Assembly (NCBI RefSeq): GCF_900168045.1
Contig: NZ_FUYY01000003.1
Coordinates: 62,001 to 126,000 of the forward strand
Reading direction: 5' to 3'
DNA from: Salegentibacter holothuriorum
GTDB lineage: Bacteria > Bacteroidota > Bacteroidia > Flavobacteriales > Flavobacteriaceae
DNA length: 64,000 nucleotides
The position numbers and the translations under genes were made by a program. The notes under the pieces are model-generated. The model was not told the DNA's origin, did no database searches, and saw nothing but the letters and a program-made list of their open reading frames with translations. Shown here in pieces: positions 43,611 through 53,086 of this stretch (within the stretch, counting starts at the first letter, position 1; each line of letters opens with the position of its first letter).

Positions 43611-43976
43611 ATGGATATAGAAACGCTAAGAAATTATTGCATCAGCAAAAAAGGCGTGACCGAAGGTTTGCCTTTTGGCCCAGATACCCTTGTTTTTAAA
43701 GTTATGGGCAAAATGTTTGCTTTGGCTGGGCTTGATGCGATTCCGCTTAGTGTAAATTTAAAATGTGATCCTGAAAAAGCCATTAGCTTTCGGGAAGCGT
43801 ACGAAAATAATATTTTGCCCGGTTACCATATGAACAAGCAGCATTGGAACACCGTAATCCTGGATGGTCACTTAAAACCTGACTTTATTTTTCAATTAAT
43901 AGAAGATTCTTATGAATTGGTAAAGGCAGGATTAAGCAAAAAACAACAACAAGAACTTAAAGATTTAGATGAATAA
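43611..43976 (+). CDS. MmcQ/YjbR family DNA-binding protein
   Basis: A 121-residue protein of the CyaY-like MmcQ/YjbR fold: LRNYCISKKGVTEGLPFGPDTLVFKVMGKMFALAGL, LKCDPEKAISFREAYENN, ILPGYHMNKQHWNTVIL and FQLIEDSYELVKAGL. Usually called DNA-binding on fold grounds; the role is not established. I chose the ATG at 43611; the frame extends to 43539, but that part is made of repeat sequence. It overlaps the MutS-like gene by 8 nt. Confidence 0.9.
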   Translation: MDIETLRNYCISKKGVTEGLPFGPDTLVFKVMGKMFALAGLDAIPLSVNLKCDPEKAISFREAYENNILPGYHMNKQHWNTVILDGHLKPDFIFQLIEDSYELVKAGLSKKQQQELKDLDE

Positions 43977-45747
43977 CCCATTAGAATTTTATATAAAGCA
44001 GAAAGGAATACACCAACAGGAATTAAGCAAGATCTCTAAAAAACTGCTGGTCTCCAGTTTAATCAGGCTTTGCATTTTTCTCATAATATGTTTTGCGATC
44101 TATTATTTCTTCGGAAATATGAACGTGATCGTGCCGGTAATTATTGGCGGGATTGCACTTTTTCTGTTTTTGGTTTCCCGGCATAGCAATCTAAAAGATG
44201 CAAGTGATAAACAAAAGGAAATTATCAAGCTGAATGAACTGGAGATTGATATTTTAAAAACCCGAAATTTCCAGGATTTACCGGAAGGAAGCGAATTTAA
44301 AAATCCTACACATCCTTACAGTCAGGATATTGATTTATTTGGGCATGGCTCGTTTTTTCAATATGCAAATCGAACCTCACTCTACGAAGGCACCAAAAAA
44401 CTGGCCGGCATTTTCACCGAAAACAGCATAGAAAATATTCCGCTGAAACAGGAAGCGGTTAAAGAACTGGCAGCAAAACCCGAATGGCGACAGGAGTTTA
44501 CAGCCTTAGCGGAATTGGTAAAGACAGAAACTCCATCTAAAACGGTAATTAAATGGTTTAAAAATTATAGGAATTTTGTTCCGAATTATATAAAATGGTT
44601 GCCTACTGTGTTTTCGGCAATTTCCATTTTAGTGATTGCTGGTTATTCATTTGATTATTTAAAGGGGATTCATCTTTTTCTGTGGTTTTTGGCAGGAATA
44701 CTCTTTACCGGGATTTACCTTAAAAAAATCAATCTACTTTCGGGTAGCGTGAGTAAAGTTCAGGATACTTTCCATCAATATCATTTTTTACTGGGACTCC
44801 TGGAACAGGAAAAATTTTCTTCAGAAATTTTAAAAAATAACCAGGCGCTTATTCATTCAGAAAAGAAAAAGGCTTCTGCCATTTTTAAAGAATTTTCTAA
44901 AGCCATTGATTCCTTAGACCAGCGAAATAATATGCTTTTTGGAATTTTCGCCAACGGTTTTTTACTTTGGGACCTTAGACAATGCTATAAACTGGAAAAA
45001 TGGATTTCGGCGTATCGCCAACACGTAAAAAATTGGTTTGAAGTAATCGAATTTACCGATGCTTATAATTCACTCGGGAATTTTGTGTTTAATCATCCGG
45101 CATATGTTTTCCCCGAGATCATAAAAGAAAAAAGAGGAATTTCAGCAACAAAATTGGCACATCCGCTTTTGGATCCTGATAAAAGGATTGCGAACGATTT
45201 TTCTATCGGGAATGAAGAGTTCTTTATTATTACCGGGGCCAATATGGCCGGGAAAAGTACGTTTTTAAGAACGGTTTCCCTTCAAATTTTAATGAGTAAT
45301 ATTGGGCTTCCGGTTTGTGCTGAAGCTTGTGCTTATTCACCAATTAAGCTTATTACCAGTATGCGCACCAGCGATTCGTTAAGTGACGACGAATCCTATT
45401 TCTTTTCTGAATTAAAGCGACTAAAATTTATTGTAGACGAAATTAAAACCGACCGTTATTTTATTATTCTGGATGAAATTTTAAAAGGAACCAATAGTAG
45501 CGATAAAGCTATAGGTTCTAAAAAGTTTATCAGGAAATTGGTGAACTCTAATTCTACCGGAATTATCGCTACGCACGATTTGAGTCTATGCGAAATTACT
45601 TCAGAATTAGACCAGGTGAAAAACCATTATTTTGATGCGGAAATTATTAACGATGAGTTACATTTTGATTATAAATTTAAAGACGGAATTTGCCAGAATA
45701 TGAATGCCTCATTTCTTCTAAGGAAGATGGAGATTGTTGATGATTAA
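43969..45747 (+). CDS. MutS-related ATPase with membrane segments
   Basis: A 592-residue protein. The N-terminal half has two pairs of hydrophobic segments (near residues 25-65 and 207-250) and no MutS mismatch-recognition domain. The C-terminal third is a MutS domain V ATPase: Walker A GANMAGKSTFLRTV near residue 422, SMRTSDSLSDDESYFFSEL, Walker B IILDEILKGTNSSDK and the IIATHDLSLCEI switch. This architecture (membrane-spanning, MutS-type ATPase) is seen in other Bacteroidota and is unlikely to be canonical mismatch repair. Overlaps the YjbR gene. Confidence 0.85.
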   Translation: MNNPLEFYIKQKGIHQQELSKISKKLLVSSLIRLCIFLIICFAIYYFFGNMNVIVPVIIGGIALFLFLVSRHSNLKDASDKQKEIIKLNELEIDILKTRNFQDLPEGSEFKNPTHPYSQDIDLFGHGSFFQYANRTSLYEGTKKLAGIFTENSIENIPLKQEAVKELAAKPEWRQEFTALAELVKTETPSKTVIKWFKNYRNFVPNYIKWLPTVFSAISILVIAGYSFDYLKGIHLFLWFLAGILFTGIYLKKINLLSGSVSKVQDTFHQYHFLLGLLEQEKFSSEILKNNQALIHSEKKKASAIFKEFSKAIDSLDQRNNMLFGIFANGFLLWDLRQCYKLEKWISAYRQHVKNWFEVIEFTDAYNSLGNFVFNHPAYVFPEIIKEKRGISATKLAHPLLDPDKRIANDFSIGNEEFFIITGANMAGKSTFLRTVSLQILMSNIGLPVCAEACAYSPIKLITSMRTSDSLSDDESYFFSELKRLKFIVDEIKTDRYFIILDEILKGTNSSDKAIGSKKFIRKLVNSNSTGIIATHDLSLCEITSELDQVKNHYFDAEIINDELHFDYKFKDGICQNMNASFLLRKMEIVDD

Positions 45748-45815
45748 ATGCTAGAATTAAGGATTTTGGAACCTTTTCTAAGCTTTAGTTGAGATTATAT
45801 GGAATGTCTTATTTT

Positions 45816-45891
45816 CGTCAAGCTGAACTTGTTTCAGCTTCTAACATGATCTTATCAATGCATTAGATCCTGAAACAAGTTCAGGATGACG
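45816..45891. repeat. Two-hairpin dispersed repeat, family A, copy 4 (inverted orientation)
   Basis: Starts CGTCAAGCTGAACTTGTTTC and ends AAGTTCAGGATGACG, same orientation as 41599. Spacer between the MutS-like gene and the YdjM-type gene. Confidence 0.85.
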
Positions 45892-45969
45892 TGATTAAAA
45901 ACTTTATTACTATCTAGTTTTTCTTTTGAAAAAGTAGAAGTTACAAATCAGAGAAGAAAAAAGTCATAA

Positions 45970-46977
45970 ATGGATTCACTAACACAAATAGTCTTAGGTG
46001 CAGCGGTTGGCGAAGCGGTTCTAGGCAAAAAAGTAGGAAACAAAGCGATGCTTTACGGAGCTATTGCCGGCACTATTCCCGATCTTGATACCTTTGCAAG
46101 CGCCTTTACCGATACTATTACCGCGATTGAAATTCACCGTGGCTTTACACACTCCATTGTATTTTCCATACTTTTTGCACCCATTTTTGGATGGCTGATT
46201 TCAAAAATAGAAAAGAAAGCTATTGCTAGCTGGCAAAATTGGTCCTGGTTGATGTTTTGGGGCTTTTTTACGCATCCGCTGCTAGATTCTCATACCACCT
46301 GGGGCACTCAGTTATTCTGGCCTTTGGAGGTCCGCCTGGCATATAAGAACATTTTTGTAATAGACCCTTTATACACGCTGCCATTTTTGCTGTTCTTAAT
46401 CCTGGCGATGCGACAAGAGAGAGGAACTAAAAAAAGGAGAAAACTAAATAATCTTGGCCTCTTAATAAGTAGTATTTATTTATTGGTTATTACCCCGGCC
46501 TTAAAACTTTACACGTTTAATAAGTTTACGGAAGCTTTAGAAAATCAGGAGATTGCCTATTATAAAATTGAAACCAAACCGTCCCCATTAAATGCTGTTT
46601 TATGGTCGGCTAATGTGGAGGTTGATGATGCATATTTAATAGGCAACTATTCAATTTTTGATACACAACCAATAGATTTTGTTAAACATCCTAAAAACCA
46701 TCATTTGTTAGGTGATTGGATCGAAAAGCGAAATGTAAAACGGCTTATTGATATTTCAGAAGGTTGGTATACCATTTCAAAAAGAGATGGAGAAATCTAT
46801 TTTAATGATCTTCGTTTTGGAACTTTAAGCCCAATAGCCAGGGTAGATGCCGACTTTGCTTTTAGCTATAAACTGGTTGAAGAAAATGGAGAAATTAAAG
46901 CCATAGAAACTGAAAAAACGCGAGGAGATGCAAAGGAATTGTTGTCGCAGCTAGGGAATAGGATTTTAGGGAATTAA
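45970..46977 (+). CDS. YdjM-type membrane-bound metal-dependent hydrolase
   Basis: A 335-residue protein with about four to five membrane segments. The N-terminal MDSLTQIVLGAAVGEAVLGKKVGNKA.., GTIPDLDTF and IEIHRGFTHSIVFSI (histidine-rich metal-like site), followed by GFFTHPLLDSHTTWGTQLFWP, define the family. The C-terminal 170 residues form a soluble domain. Activity has not been shown for the family. Confidence 0.88.
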   Translation: MDSLTQIVLGAAVGEAVLGKKVGNKAMLYGAIAGTIPDLDTFASAFTDTITAIEIHRGFTHSIVFSILFAPIFGWLISKIEKKAIASWQNWSWLMFWGFFTHPLLDSHTTWGTQLFWPLEVRLAYKNIFVIDPLYTLPFLLFLILAMRQERGTKKRRKLNNLGLLISSIYLLVITPALKLYTFNKFTEALENQEIAYYKIETKPSPLNAVLWSANVEVDDAYLIGNYSIFDTQPIDFVKHPKNHHLLGDWIEKRNVKRLIDISEGWYTISKRDGEIYFNDLRFGTLSPIARVDADFAFSYKLVEENGEIKAIETEKTRGDAKELLSQLGNRILGN

Positions 46978-47050
46978 ATTATTCAAAATCAGGATTTCAC
47001 GATTGTTTTAATAAAAAAATTGTATATTCTTAAAGCATCATCCAGACGCG

Positions 47051-47575
47051 CGTCATTGCGAAGGAGGAACGACTGAAGCAATCTTTTCAAATCTTGAGAA
47101 AAACTTCTAAATAAAAGATTACCACGCTCCTTCGTCGCTCGTAATGACGAGTAGAAACAATAATCGAATATTATAAGATAATATAGGAGATTCATAATGC
47201 TTGGAAGAAAATACCTATTCTGTCAAAATTGTTGTCATTGCGAAGAAGGAACGACTGAAGCAATCTTTTCAGATCTTGGGAAAAACTTCTAAATAAAAGA
47301 TTACCACGCTTCTTGGCCGCTCGTAATAACGAGTAGAAACGATGATCGAATATTATAAGATAATATAGGAGATTCATAATGCTTGGAAGAAAATACCTAT
47401 TCTGTCAAAATTGTTGTCATTGCGAAGAAGGAACGACTGAAGCAATCTTTTCAGATCTTGGGAAAAACTTCTAAATAAAAAGATTACCACGCTCCTTGGT
47501 CGCTCGTAATGACGAGTAGGAACAATAATCGATCAATATAAGATACTATAGGAGCTTCATGTATTGGTGGCAAAC
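47051..47575. repeat. Tandem array of family B elements, period 181 bp
   Basis: About 2.7 direct copies of a unit of 181 bp. Each has an inverted pair CGTCATTGCGAAGGAGGAAC..AAGCAATCTTTT and AAAAGATTACCACGCTCCTT..CGTAATGACGAG (copies from 47051, 47234 and 47415), joined by a conserved linker containing TCGAATATTATAAGATAATA and GCTTGGAAGAAAATACCTAT. The second copy has several changes in its right arm. This accounts for most of the 655-base gap between the YdjM-type and DUF885 genes; no gene is supported here. Confidence 0.85.
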
Positions 47576-47632
47576 CAAATTCCATACAAATTTCATCAGA
47601 AACCTTATCTTTATTGAAAATTCTACTTTTTT

Positions 47633-49339
47633 ATGAAAAAACTGTTTAGCATTGCCCTCGCTTTTTTATGTATTTCCATTTTTTCTGCACAGGAAGCTTC
47701 AGAAAAATTAGACTCCATCATAAGTAAAATAGAAGACTACAAAGCTTACGATCGCCAAGAATTTCCGTTGGGATTGTTTACCGAAGAATATTATAAAAAA
47801 GAAGCGGAATTTGCCGAAAAGCAGTTGGAGGAACTCGAAGAAATAAAGGGCGATTCTTTAAGTGAAACCGAAGCAATTTCGTTAGAAATGCTGAAGTTTA
47901 AACTTCAGGAAACCGTAGATCGTTATACATACGAAGCTTATCTAAATCCGCTGCTTTCTGATTCTGGATTTCATTTAAGCCTTGCTTACCAGGTTAGAGA
48001 TTTAAATAATTATGAGCAGGTGAAAGCTTATTTGAATAAATTAAATGCTATTCCCACCTATGTAGATCAGCATTTCGCTTTATTACGTGAAGGTTTAAAG
48101 AAAGGAAATACTCAGCCCCGTGTAATTTTTGAAGGTTATGAATCTACGTATAGTGACCAGATTTTAGAAGATCCAAAAGAAAGCTATTTTTATGAACCTT
48201 TTGAAAACCTTCCAAAAACGCTTTCTGAAACACAAAAGGATTCTGTTTTAATGGCGGCTGAAAATGCGATTGCCAATAATGTGATTCCGCAGTTTAAGAG
48301 AATAAAAACATTTTTTGAAACCGAATATCTACCCAATACCCGAAAAAGTTTGGGCGTTTCAGAAATTCCAAATGGACGGGAATATTATCAAAACAGGCTG
48401 GATTATTATACTACTTTAGATTTAACGGCAACAGAAATCCACCAAATTGGTTTAGACGAAGTAGCGCGGATTAATTCAGAAATGAAAAAAATAATTGCTG
48501 AAGTGGAATTTGATGGCAGTTTTGAAGAATTTATTCATTTTTTAAGGACAGATGAGCAATTCTATGCTAAGACCGGCGAAGAATTACTAAAAGAAGCACG
48601 TGATATTGCTAAACGTATTGATGCCAAACTCTCCGCTTATTTTAAGACATTACCAAGAAAGCCATACGGAGTAGCCAAAGTCCCTGATGCTATTGCACCC
48701 AAATATACTACTGGGCGCTATATTGGCGCTTCCAATGAAACCCAGCCGGGTTATTATTGGGTAAATACTTATAATTTGCCTAATCGTCCTTTGTACGTTT
48801 TGCCTTCTTTAACCGCCCACGAAGCGGTGCCGGGACATCATTTACAAAATGCTTTAAATGCCGAATTGGGCGACAGTATTCCAAAATTCCGAAGAAATAT
48901 GTATTTATCTGCTTACGGAGAAGGCTGGGGCTTGTATTCCGAATTTTTAGCTGAAGATATGGGGATTTATACAACGCCTTATGAGCTGTTTGGAAAACTT
49001 ACCTATGAACAATGGCGTGCCTGCCGGTTGGTAATTGATACAGGAATTCACGCGATGGGTTGGAGCAGGGAAGAAGCCGTGGAATATTTTGAAAAGAATA
49101 CCGCGCTTTCAATGCATAATATTAATACCGAAGTAGATCGTTATATTTCCTGGCCTGGCCAGGCAGTTTCCTATAAGATTGGAGAGATCAAAATCAGGGA
49201 ATTACGTAAAAAAGCAGAAGAAACTTTAGGACCAGATTTTGATATTCGCGATTTCCACGAAGTGATTTTAGAGCAGGGTGTGGTTACGCTTCCTATTTTG
49301 GAAGAACGGGTTAAGAAGTATATTGAAAAGGTGAAATAA
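47633..49339 (+). CDS. DUF885 family secreted metallopeptidase-like protein
   Basis: A 568-residue protein with an N-terminal signal peptide (MKKLFSIALAFLCISIFSAQ). It is mostly alpha-helical. The DUF885 signature LTAHEAVPGHHLQNALNAE near residue 396 holds a likely zinc site (HExxPGHH), with YGEGWGLYSEFLAEDMG (second Glu region) and WPGQAVSYKIGEIKI further on. Members are predicted zinc carboxypeptidase-like enzymes, here exported to periplasm or beyond. Substrates unknown. Confidence 0.88.
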   Translation: MKKLFSIALAFLCISIFSAQEASEKLDSIISKIEDYKAYDRQEFPLGLFTEEYYKKEAEFAEKQLEELEEIKGDSLSETEAISLEMLKFKLQETVDRYTYEAYLNPLLSDSGFHLSLAYQVRDLNNYEQVKAYLNKLNAIPTYVDQHFALLREGLKKGNTQPRVIFEGYESTYSDQILEDPKESYFYEPFENLPKTLSETQKDSVLMAAENAIANNVIPQFKRIKTFFETEYLPNTRKSLGVSEIPNGREYYQNRLDYYTTLDLTATEIHQIGLDEVARINSEMKKIIAEVEFDGSFEEFIHFLRTDEQFYAKTGEELLKEARDIAKRIDAKLSAYFKTLPRKPYGVAKVPDAIAPKYTTGRYIGASNETQPGYYWVNTYNLPNRPLYVLPSLTAHEAVPGHHLQNALNAELGDSIPKFRRNMYLSAYGEGWGLYSEFLAEDMGIYTTPYELFGKLTYEQWRACRLVIDTGIHAMGWSREEAVEYFEKNTALSMHNINTEVDRYISWPGQAVSYKIGEIKIRELRKKAEETLGPDFDIRDFHEVILEQGVVTLPILEERVKKYIEKVK

Positions 49340-49380
49340 AAACCTATCAGTTCAATTTATTGGCACCGCCAAAGGGTGTG

Positions 49381-49456
49381 ATACCCCGAGGCTTGCCTCG
49401 AAATTAAAAATTTGTTTCCAACGAATGCCTCGTGGGCTTGCCCCGAGGTAGTTTAC
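49381..49456 (-). repeat. Dispersed repeat family D, copy (right part)
   Basis: CCCCGAGGCTTGCCTCGAAA followed by an AT-rich centre and GCCTCGTGGGCTTGCCCCGA + GGTAGTTTACT. The reverse complement aligns with 29102-29175 and with 54665-54745. It lies just before the toxin-antitoxin pair. Confidence 0.65.
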
Positions 49457-49494
49457 TCAGAATTTCTTAACTTAAAGGAGTGAAATTTACCGCT

Positions 49495-49731
49495 ATGAAA
49501 ACTGCTGAAATACGAGAAAAGTTAATCCGGGAGATAAATTCATCCGATAATAAAAATTTGCTTGAAGAACTCTACCGTTACTTAGACCGAGAGAATAAAA
49601 CTCAGAAAACCTATAATTTGAGTGATGAACAAAAGCTTGCAATAGAAGAAGCGAGGGAACAGATCAATAACGGAGATTATTTGACTAGTGAGGAAGCCAA
49701 TCAAGAAATTGACGAATGGCTAAAAAGGTAA
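49495..49731 (+). CDS. Antitoxin of a RelE/ParE-type toxin-antitoxin pair
   Basis: A 78-residue acidic helical protein. MKTAEIREKLIREINSSDNKNLLEELYRYLD then LSDEQKLAIEEAREQINNGDYLTSEEANQEIDEWLKR, a layout typical of small antitoxins in which the N-terminal part would dimerise or bind DNA and the C-terminal helices neutralise the toxin. A GTG at 49480 would add 5 residues. Its end overlaps the toxin gene by 16 nt. Confidence 0.82.
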   Translation: MKTAEIREKLIREINSSDNKNLLEELYRYLDRENKTQKTYNLSDEQKLAIEEAREQINNGDYLTSEEANQEIDEWLKR

Positions 49732-50021
49732 TTTGGTCTTTAAGAGCTCAGAATGATAGAAAAGAAATCCTGGAATACTGGATAAAAAGAAATAAATCCA
49801 AAGTTTACAGCAGAAAACTAGCAAAATTATTCAGGCAAGCCGAAAAACTAATTACTAATTATCCCGAAATAGGAAAACCTACAGATAGCAAGAACGTTCG
49901 AATTAAAGTTGTTAGGGATTACTTACTCATTTATGAAATAAAGAAGAACCAAATTTTTATATTGACTATTTGGGACAGTAGGCAGAATCCCGAAAAACTA
50001 GAAAAACAACTCGAAAAATGA
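49716..50021 (+). CDS. RelE/ParE family toxin
   Basis: A 101-residue basic protein: VIWSLRAQNDRKEILEYWIKRNKS, a helical hairpin, then IRIKVVRDYLLIYEIKKNQIFILTIWDSRQNPEKL, the classical four-strand RelE/ParE fold with the terminal W/DxRQNP motif seen in ParE-like proteins. It may inhibit gyrase (ParE) or cleave mRNA (RelE); sequence alone does not decide. Co-translated with the antitoxin. Confidence 0.9.
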   Translation: MAKKVIWSLRAQNDRKEILEYWIKRNKSKVYSRKLAKLFRQAEKLITNYPEIGKPTDSKNVRIKVVRDYLLIYEIKKNQIFILTIWDSRQNPEKLEKQLEK

Positions 50022-50102
50022 GCTACACAGTGGTTATCTATTGAATCATAGCGAGGTGTTTTTTAGTTTTATATCTTATCTTCGCAACTTCAAAAATTAA
50101 GA

Positions 50103-50684
50103 ATGAGTTTAGAACAAGAATTAAGGGAGCGCAGCGATAGTACCTGCGAACTTTGCAGTGCCACAGATAATTTACAGGTTTATAGCCTTGAGAATTTCCC
50201 CGGGGAAGCTACCGATGGAAGTTTTATGGCTTGCGAGGTTTGCACTGAGCAGTTGGAAGATTTTGATAAAGTTGAGGTAAATCACTGGCGTTGTTTAAAC
50301 GATAGTATGTGGAGTACAGTTCCTGCTGTTCAGGTAACTGCTTTTCAAATGCTGACAAAATTAAAAGCCGAAGGTTGGCCGCAGGATTTGCTGGATATGA
50401 TGTATATGGAAGACGAGCTGAAAGCTTTTGCCAAATCCCAGTTGGTTTCCGAAGAAAACACTACGGCTGAAGTTACCCATAAAGATAGCAATGGTGCAGT
50501 AATCGAAGCCGGTGATACCGTAGTGCTTATTAAAGATTTAAATGTGAAAGGCAGTAGTTTAACCGCTAAACGCGGAACTGCTGTGCGCCGGGTTTCTTTA
50601 GTACACGACAATGCAGAACAAATTGAAGGAAAGGTTGAAGGCCAGCAAATTGTTATTTTGACCAAATTTGTAAAGAAAGTATAA
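50103..50684 (+). CDS. PhnA domain zinc-ribbon protein
   Basis: A 193-residue protein. An N-terminal zinc ribbon with CELC and CEVC pairs (residues 15-18, about 41-44) is followed by a helical middle and a C-terminal PhnA domain KDSNGAVIEAGDTVVLIKDLNVKGSSLTAKRGTAVRRVSL..IEGKVEGQQIVILTKFVKK. Despite the name the family is not phosphonate-specific, and its function is not established. A bidirectional terminator follows. Confidence 0.88.
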   Translation: MSLEQELRERSDSTCELCSATDNLQVYSLENFPGEATDGSFMACEVCTEQLEDFDKVEVNHWRCLNDSMWSTVPAVQVTAFQMLTKLKAEGWPQDLLDMMYMEDELKAFAKSQLVSEENTTAEVTHKDSNGAVIEAGDTVVLIKDLNVKGSSLTAKRGTAVRRVSLVHDNAEQIEGKVEGQQIVILTKFVKKV

Positions 50685-50739
50685 GTTGAATTTTTGGAAC
50701 AGCTATTTCCAATAATCGCTGTTCACATTTTTAAATAAA

Positions 50740-50772
50740 AAAGCCACGAATACAAACTGTATTCGTGGCTTT
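50740..50772. terminator. Bidirectional terminator
   Basis: AAAGCCACGAATAC and GTATTCGTGGCTTT form a perfect 14-bp stem around a 5-nt loop, between the convergent PhnA and DPP III genes. Confidence 0.92.
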
Positions 50773-50830
50773 AGATTTTACAGAAAAATTGAAGAAGGAA
50801 ATTTCATGATTTTCGCTTCTTAATAATCTT

Positions 50831-52879
50831 TTATTCCGCTCCGGCGTCTTCCTTTAAAAAGTTATATTTCTTTGAATACTCCAGCATTTGGCCTTCAAAG
50901 CTTTCCGGCTGAGTTACCTTAATAGTTGTGATTTCACCGTTTTCGTCCGTTTCGGTTACTAGCTCAGGATTTACAAATCCGCTGTAAGGCGCTGACTTAA
51001 AGACCGCATTTCGTTCTAAGACTTCTTTGTGAATTTCCTGATCTACTTTTACACCATAATTTTCTACCAGGTTTTTGGCAGCTTCGTAATCACCTTCAGA
51101 TTTGATTCTTTGAGTTTCACGTAATAACTCTCCAAAAAGTTCTCTAAGTTTTTTGTAATCCTTAATGTCGTAATAAGTCTTTCCGTCTTTTTGAACTTTT
51201 TCGATCACTCCATCTTCCTTTCCTTCTTCAATAACCCAGGAACTTACCCACATCCTGTTTCTCATGTGAGATTCCTCAATGTTTTCGCCTATCTCGATCC
51301 TGGTTAATTGACCCAGCATTCCATTCCTGATATAATCGTTATAAGCCGCTTTCCCCAGCTCCATATGATCATCAGTTAATCCTAATTCTTCTAATTTTGG
51401 ATCCATGAGGTAATAAAGTCCCACTAAATCAGCACGACCCTCTTCCATAGTAGAGGCATAACTTTTTAAGGTTTCTTTGGTCTGGCCAACTCCCTCGTTG
51501 ATTTTACCCGATGCGTGGCCCACTACTTCGTGGAGTGCAGTATGTAATTTATCGGCCTGTTCGCCGTACTGCTCACTCAGCTCAATCTCTTCCTCATCGT
51601 GAGAAAACTCTTTTAGTTTTTCGCTTCCGCCAGCTTTGCTATAAGCGTTAATAATATTTCCCAGAGAAACAGATTTACTTCCGTGTTCCTGTCTTATCCA
51701 GTTTGCATTAGGAAGATTTACACCAATAGGCGTACTGGGTGAAGCATCTCCTGCTTCCCCGGCAACAATAACGGTTTTGTAGGTTACGCCAACTACTTCT
51801 TCTTTTTTGTGCTCATCCATGATAGGGGCATTGTCTTCGAACCATTGCACATTATCTTCCAAAACTTTCATTTTTTGAGACATATCGAAATCTTTTATCT
51901 GCACAATATTCTCATAAGAACCACGGTAGCCTAATGGGTCATTATAGACTTCGATAAATCCGTTGATATAATCAATATCTCCTTCTGTGGCTTCAACCCA
52001 TGCAACATTATAATCGTCCCAAATTTCAAGGTCTCCGGTTTTATAATATTCTATGAGAAGTCCTAAAGCATTAGCTTGTTTTTCGTTTTCGGCAACCGCT
52101 TCAGCTTTTTCTAGCCATTTGATAATTTCAGAAATTGCATCGCCATATAGGCCATCAACTTTATATACCTGTTCCTTTAATTGCCCGTTTTCCTTGACAA
52201 GTTTAGAATTGAGACCGAAAGAAAGCGGTTTCTCGGGATTAGGCGATTTTTTATTTGAATAAAATTCTTCAACTTCATCAGCGGTGACATCTGCTCCGTA
52301 AAAATTGGTGGCAGATCCCGAAAGTAAACCTTGTGCTTCATCTAAGTTTACTTTTTTAGCATCCTTATCGTTAAAAATAACTTCTAAAGGCGCTCCACTA
52401 AATTCTGTATTGGTTTCCGATAATAATGATTGCAGGTATTCTTTATCAAAATCTGGTTTGATCTTATTATTAGAATAATGATGATGAATACCGTTGGAAA
52501 ACCAAATTCGTTTCAGGTAGGTTTCAAAAGCTTTCCAATCTTCAGAATTTTTATCGCCTTCGTAATTGGTATACACATTCTCTAAAGCTTTTCTAATCTT
52601 TAGATTGTGTTTGTAGTTTTGAGCCCAAATAATATCTCGCCCGGCAAGGCCTGCCTGGGTAAGATAATAAACTAATTTTTGCTCTTTGAGATCCAGATTT
52701 TCCCATCCGGGTATTTCGTACCTAAGGATTTTAATATCTGCAAATTCATCTACTTTAATAGAGTTATTCTCAGTGTTTTCGGTTTGTTCCTGATTAGTAT
52801 CCGACTCTTTTTCCTGGTCGTTACAGGAAATAAAAATGCTTGCCAACGCAAGCAGCAAAATTCCAAATTTATGTGTCAT
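50831..52879 (-). CDS. Dipeptidyl-peptidase III family (M49) lipoprotein
   Basis: A 682-residue zinc peptidase-like protein with a lipoprotein signal (MTHKFGILLLALASIFISC, Cys19). The zinc site HEVVGHASGKIN near residues 455-460 fits the hexapeptide HExxGH of M49 (typically HELLGH), and EEGRADLVGLYYL near residue 480 corresponds to the EExRAD/E helix with the third zinc ligand. M49 enzymes remove dipeptides from the N-terminus of peptides; a lipidated envelope form suits peptide use from outside. A TAACTTTG box at 52906-52899 (minus) is a candidate -7 element. Confidence 0.9.
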   Translation of the reverse strand: MTHKFGILLLALASIFISCNDQEKESDTNQEQTENTENNSIKVDEFADIKILRYEIPGWENLDLKEQKLVYYLTQAGLAGRDIIWAQNYKHNLKIRKALENVYTNYEGDKNSEDWKAFETYLKRIWFSNGIHHHYSNNKIKPDFDKEYLQSLLSETNTEFSGAPLEVIFNDKDAKKVNLDEAQGLLSGSATNFYGADVTADEVEEFYSNKKSPNPEKPLSFGLNSKLVKENGQLKEQVYKVDGLYGDAISEIIKWLEKAEAVAENEKQANALGLLIEYYKTGDLEIWDDYNVAWVEATEGDIDYINGFIEVYNDPLGYRGSYENIVQIKDFDMSQKMKVLEDNVQWFEDNAPIMDEHKKEEVVGVTYKTVIVAGEAGDASPSTPIGVNLPNANWIRQEHGSKSVSLGNIINAYSKAGGSEKLKEFSHDEEEIELSEQYGEQADKLHTALHEVVGHASGKINEGVGQTKETLKSYASTMEEGRADLVGLYYLMDPKLEELGLTDDHMELGKAAYNDYIRNGMLGQLTRIEIGENIEESHMRNRMWVSSWVIEEGKEDGVIEKVQKDGKTYYDIKDYKKLRELFGELLRETQRIKSEGDYEAAKNLVENYGVKVDQEIHKEVLERNAVFKSAPYSGFVNPELVTETDENGEITTIKVTQPESFEGQMLEYSKKYNFLKEDAGAE

Positions 52880-53086
52880 TGTGTGATTATTTAGATTTCA
52901 AAGTTAAGAATAATCCCCTTTATGCGAGGCTTCCCAATGTGGAAATCAGCCCTCATTTCAATTTTAGGAGATACTTTGGGAATTTTAGAAATATGCAGAA
53001 GCCCGGCTTATATAAAAAACCGTTTTAAGAAATAAAATAAACTAAGTGCGATTAAATTTCGGGAAGAAATTTATCCGGATAATTAC

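Noticed and set aside
46989-47377. Minus-strand open frames of 60-70 codons
   Set aside because: They are translations of the family B repeat units; two of them have nearly the same sequence because the DNA is repeated.
47051-47575. Regularly spaced repeats that might be taken for a CRISPR array
   Set aside because: The period is 181 bp, the linkers are nearly identical to each other rather than unique spacers, the units are paired arms, and there is no cas gene nearby.
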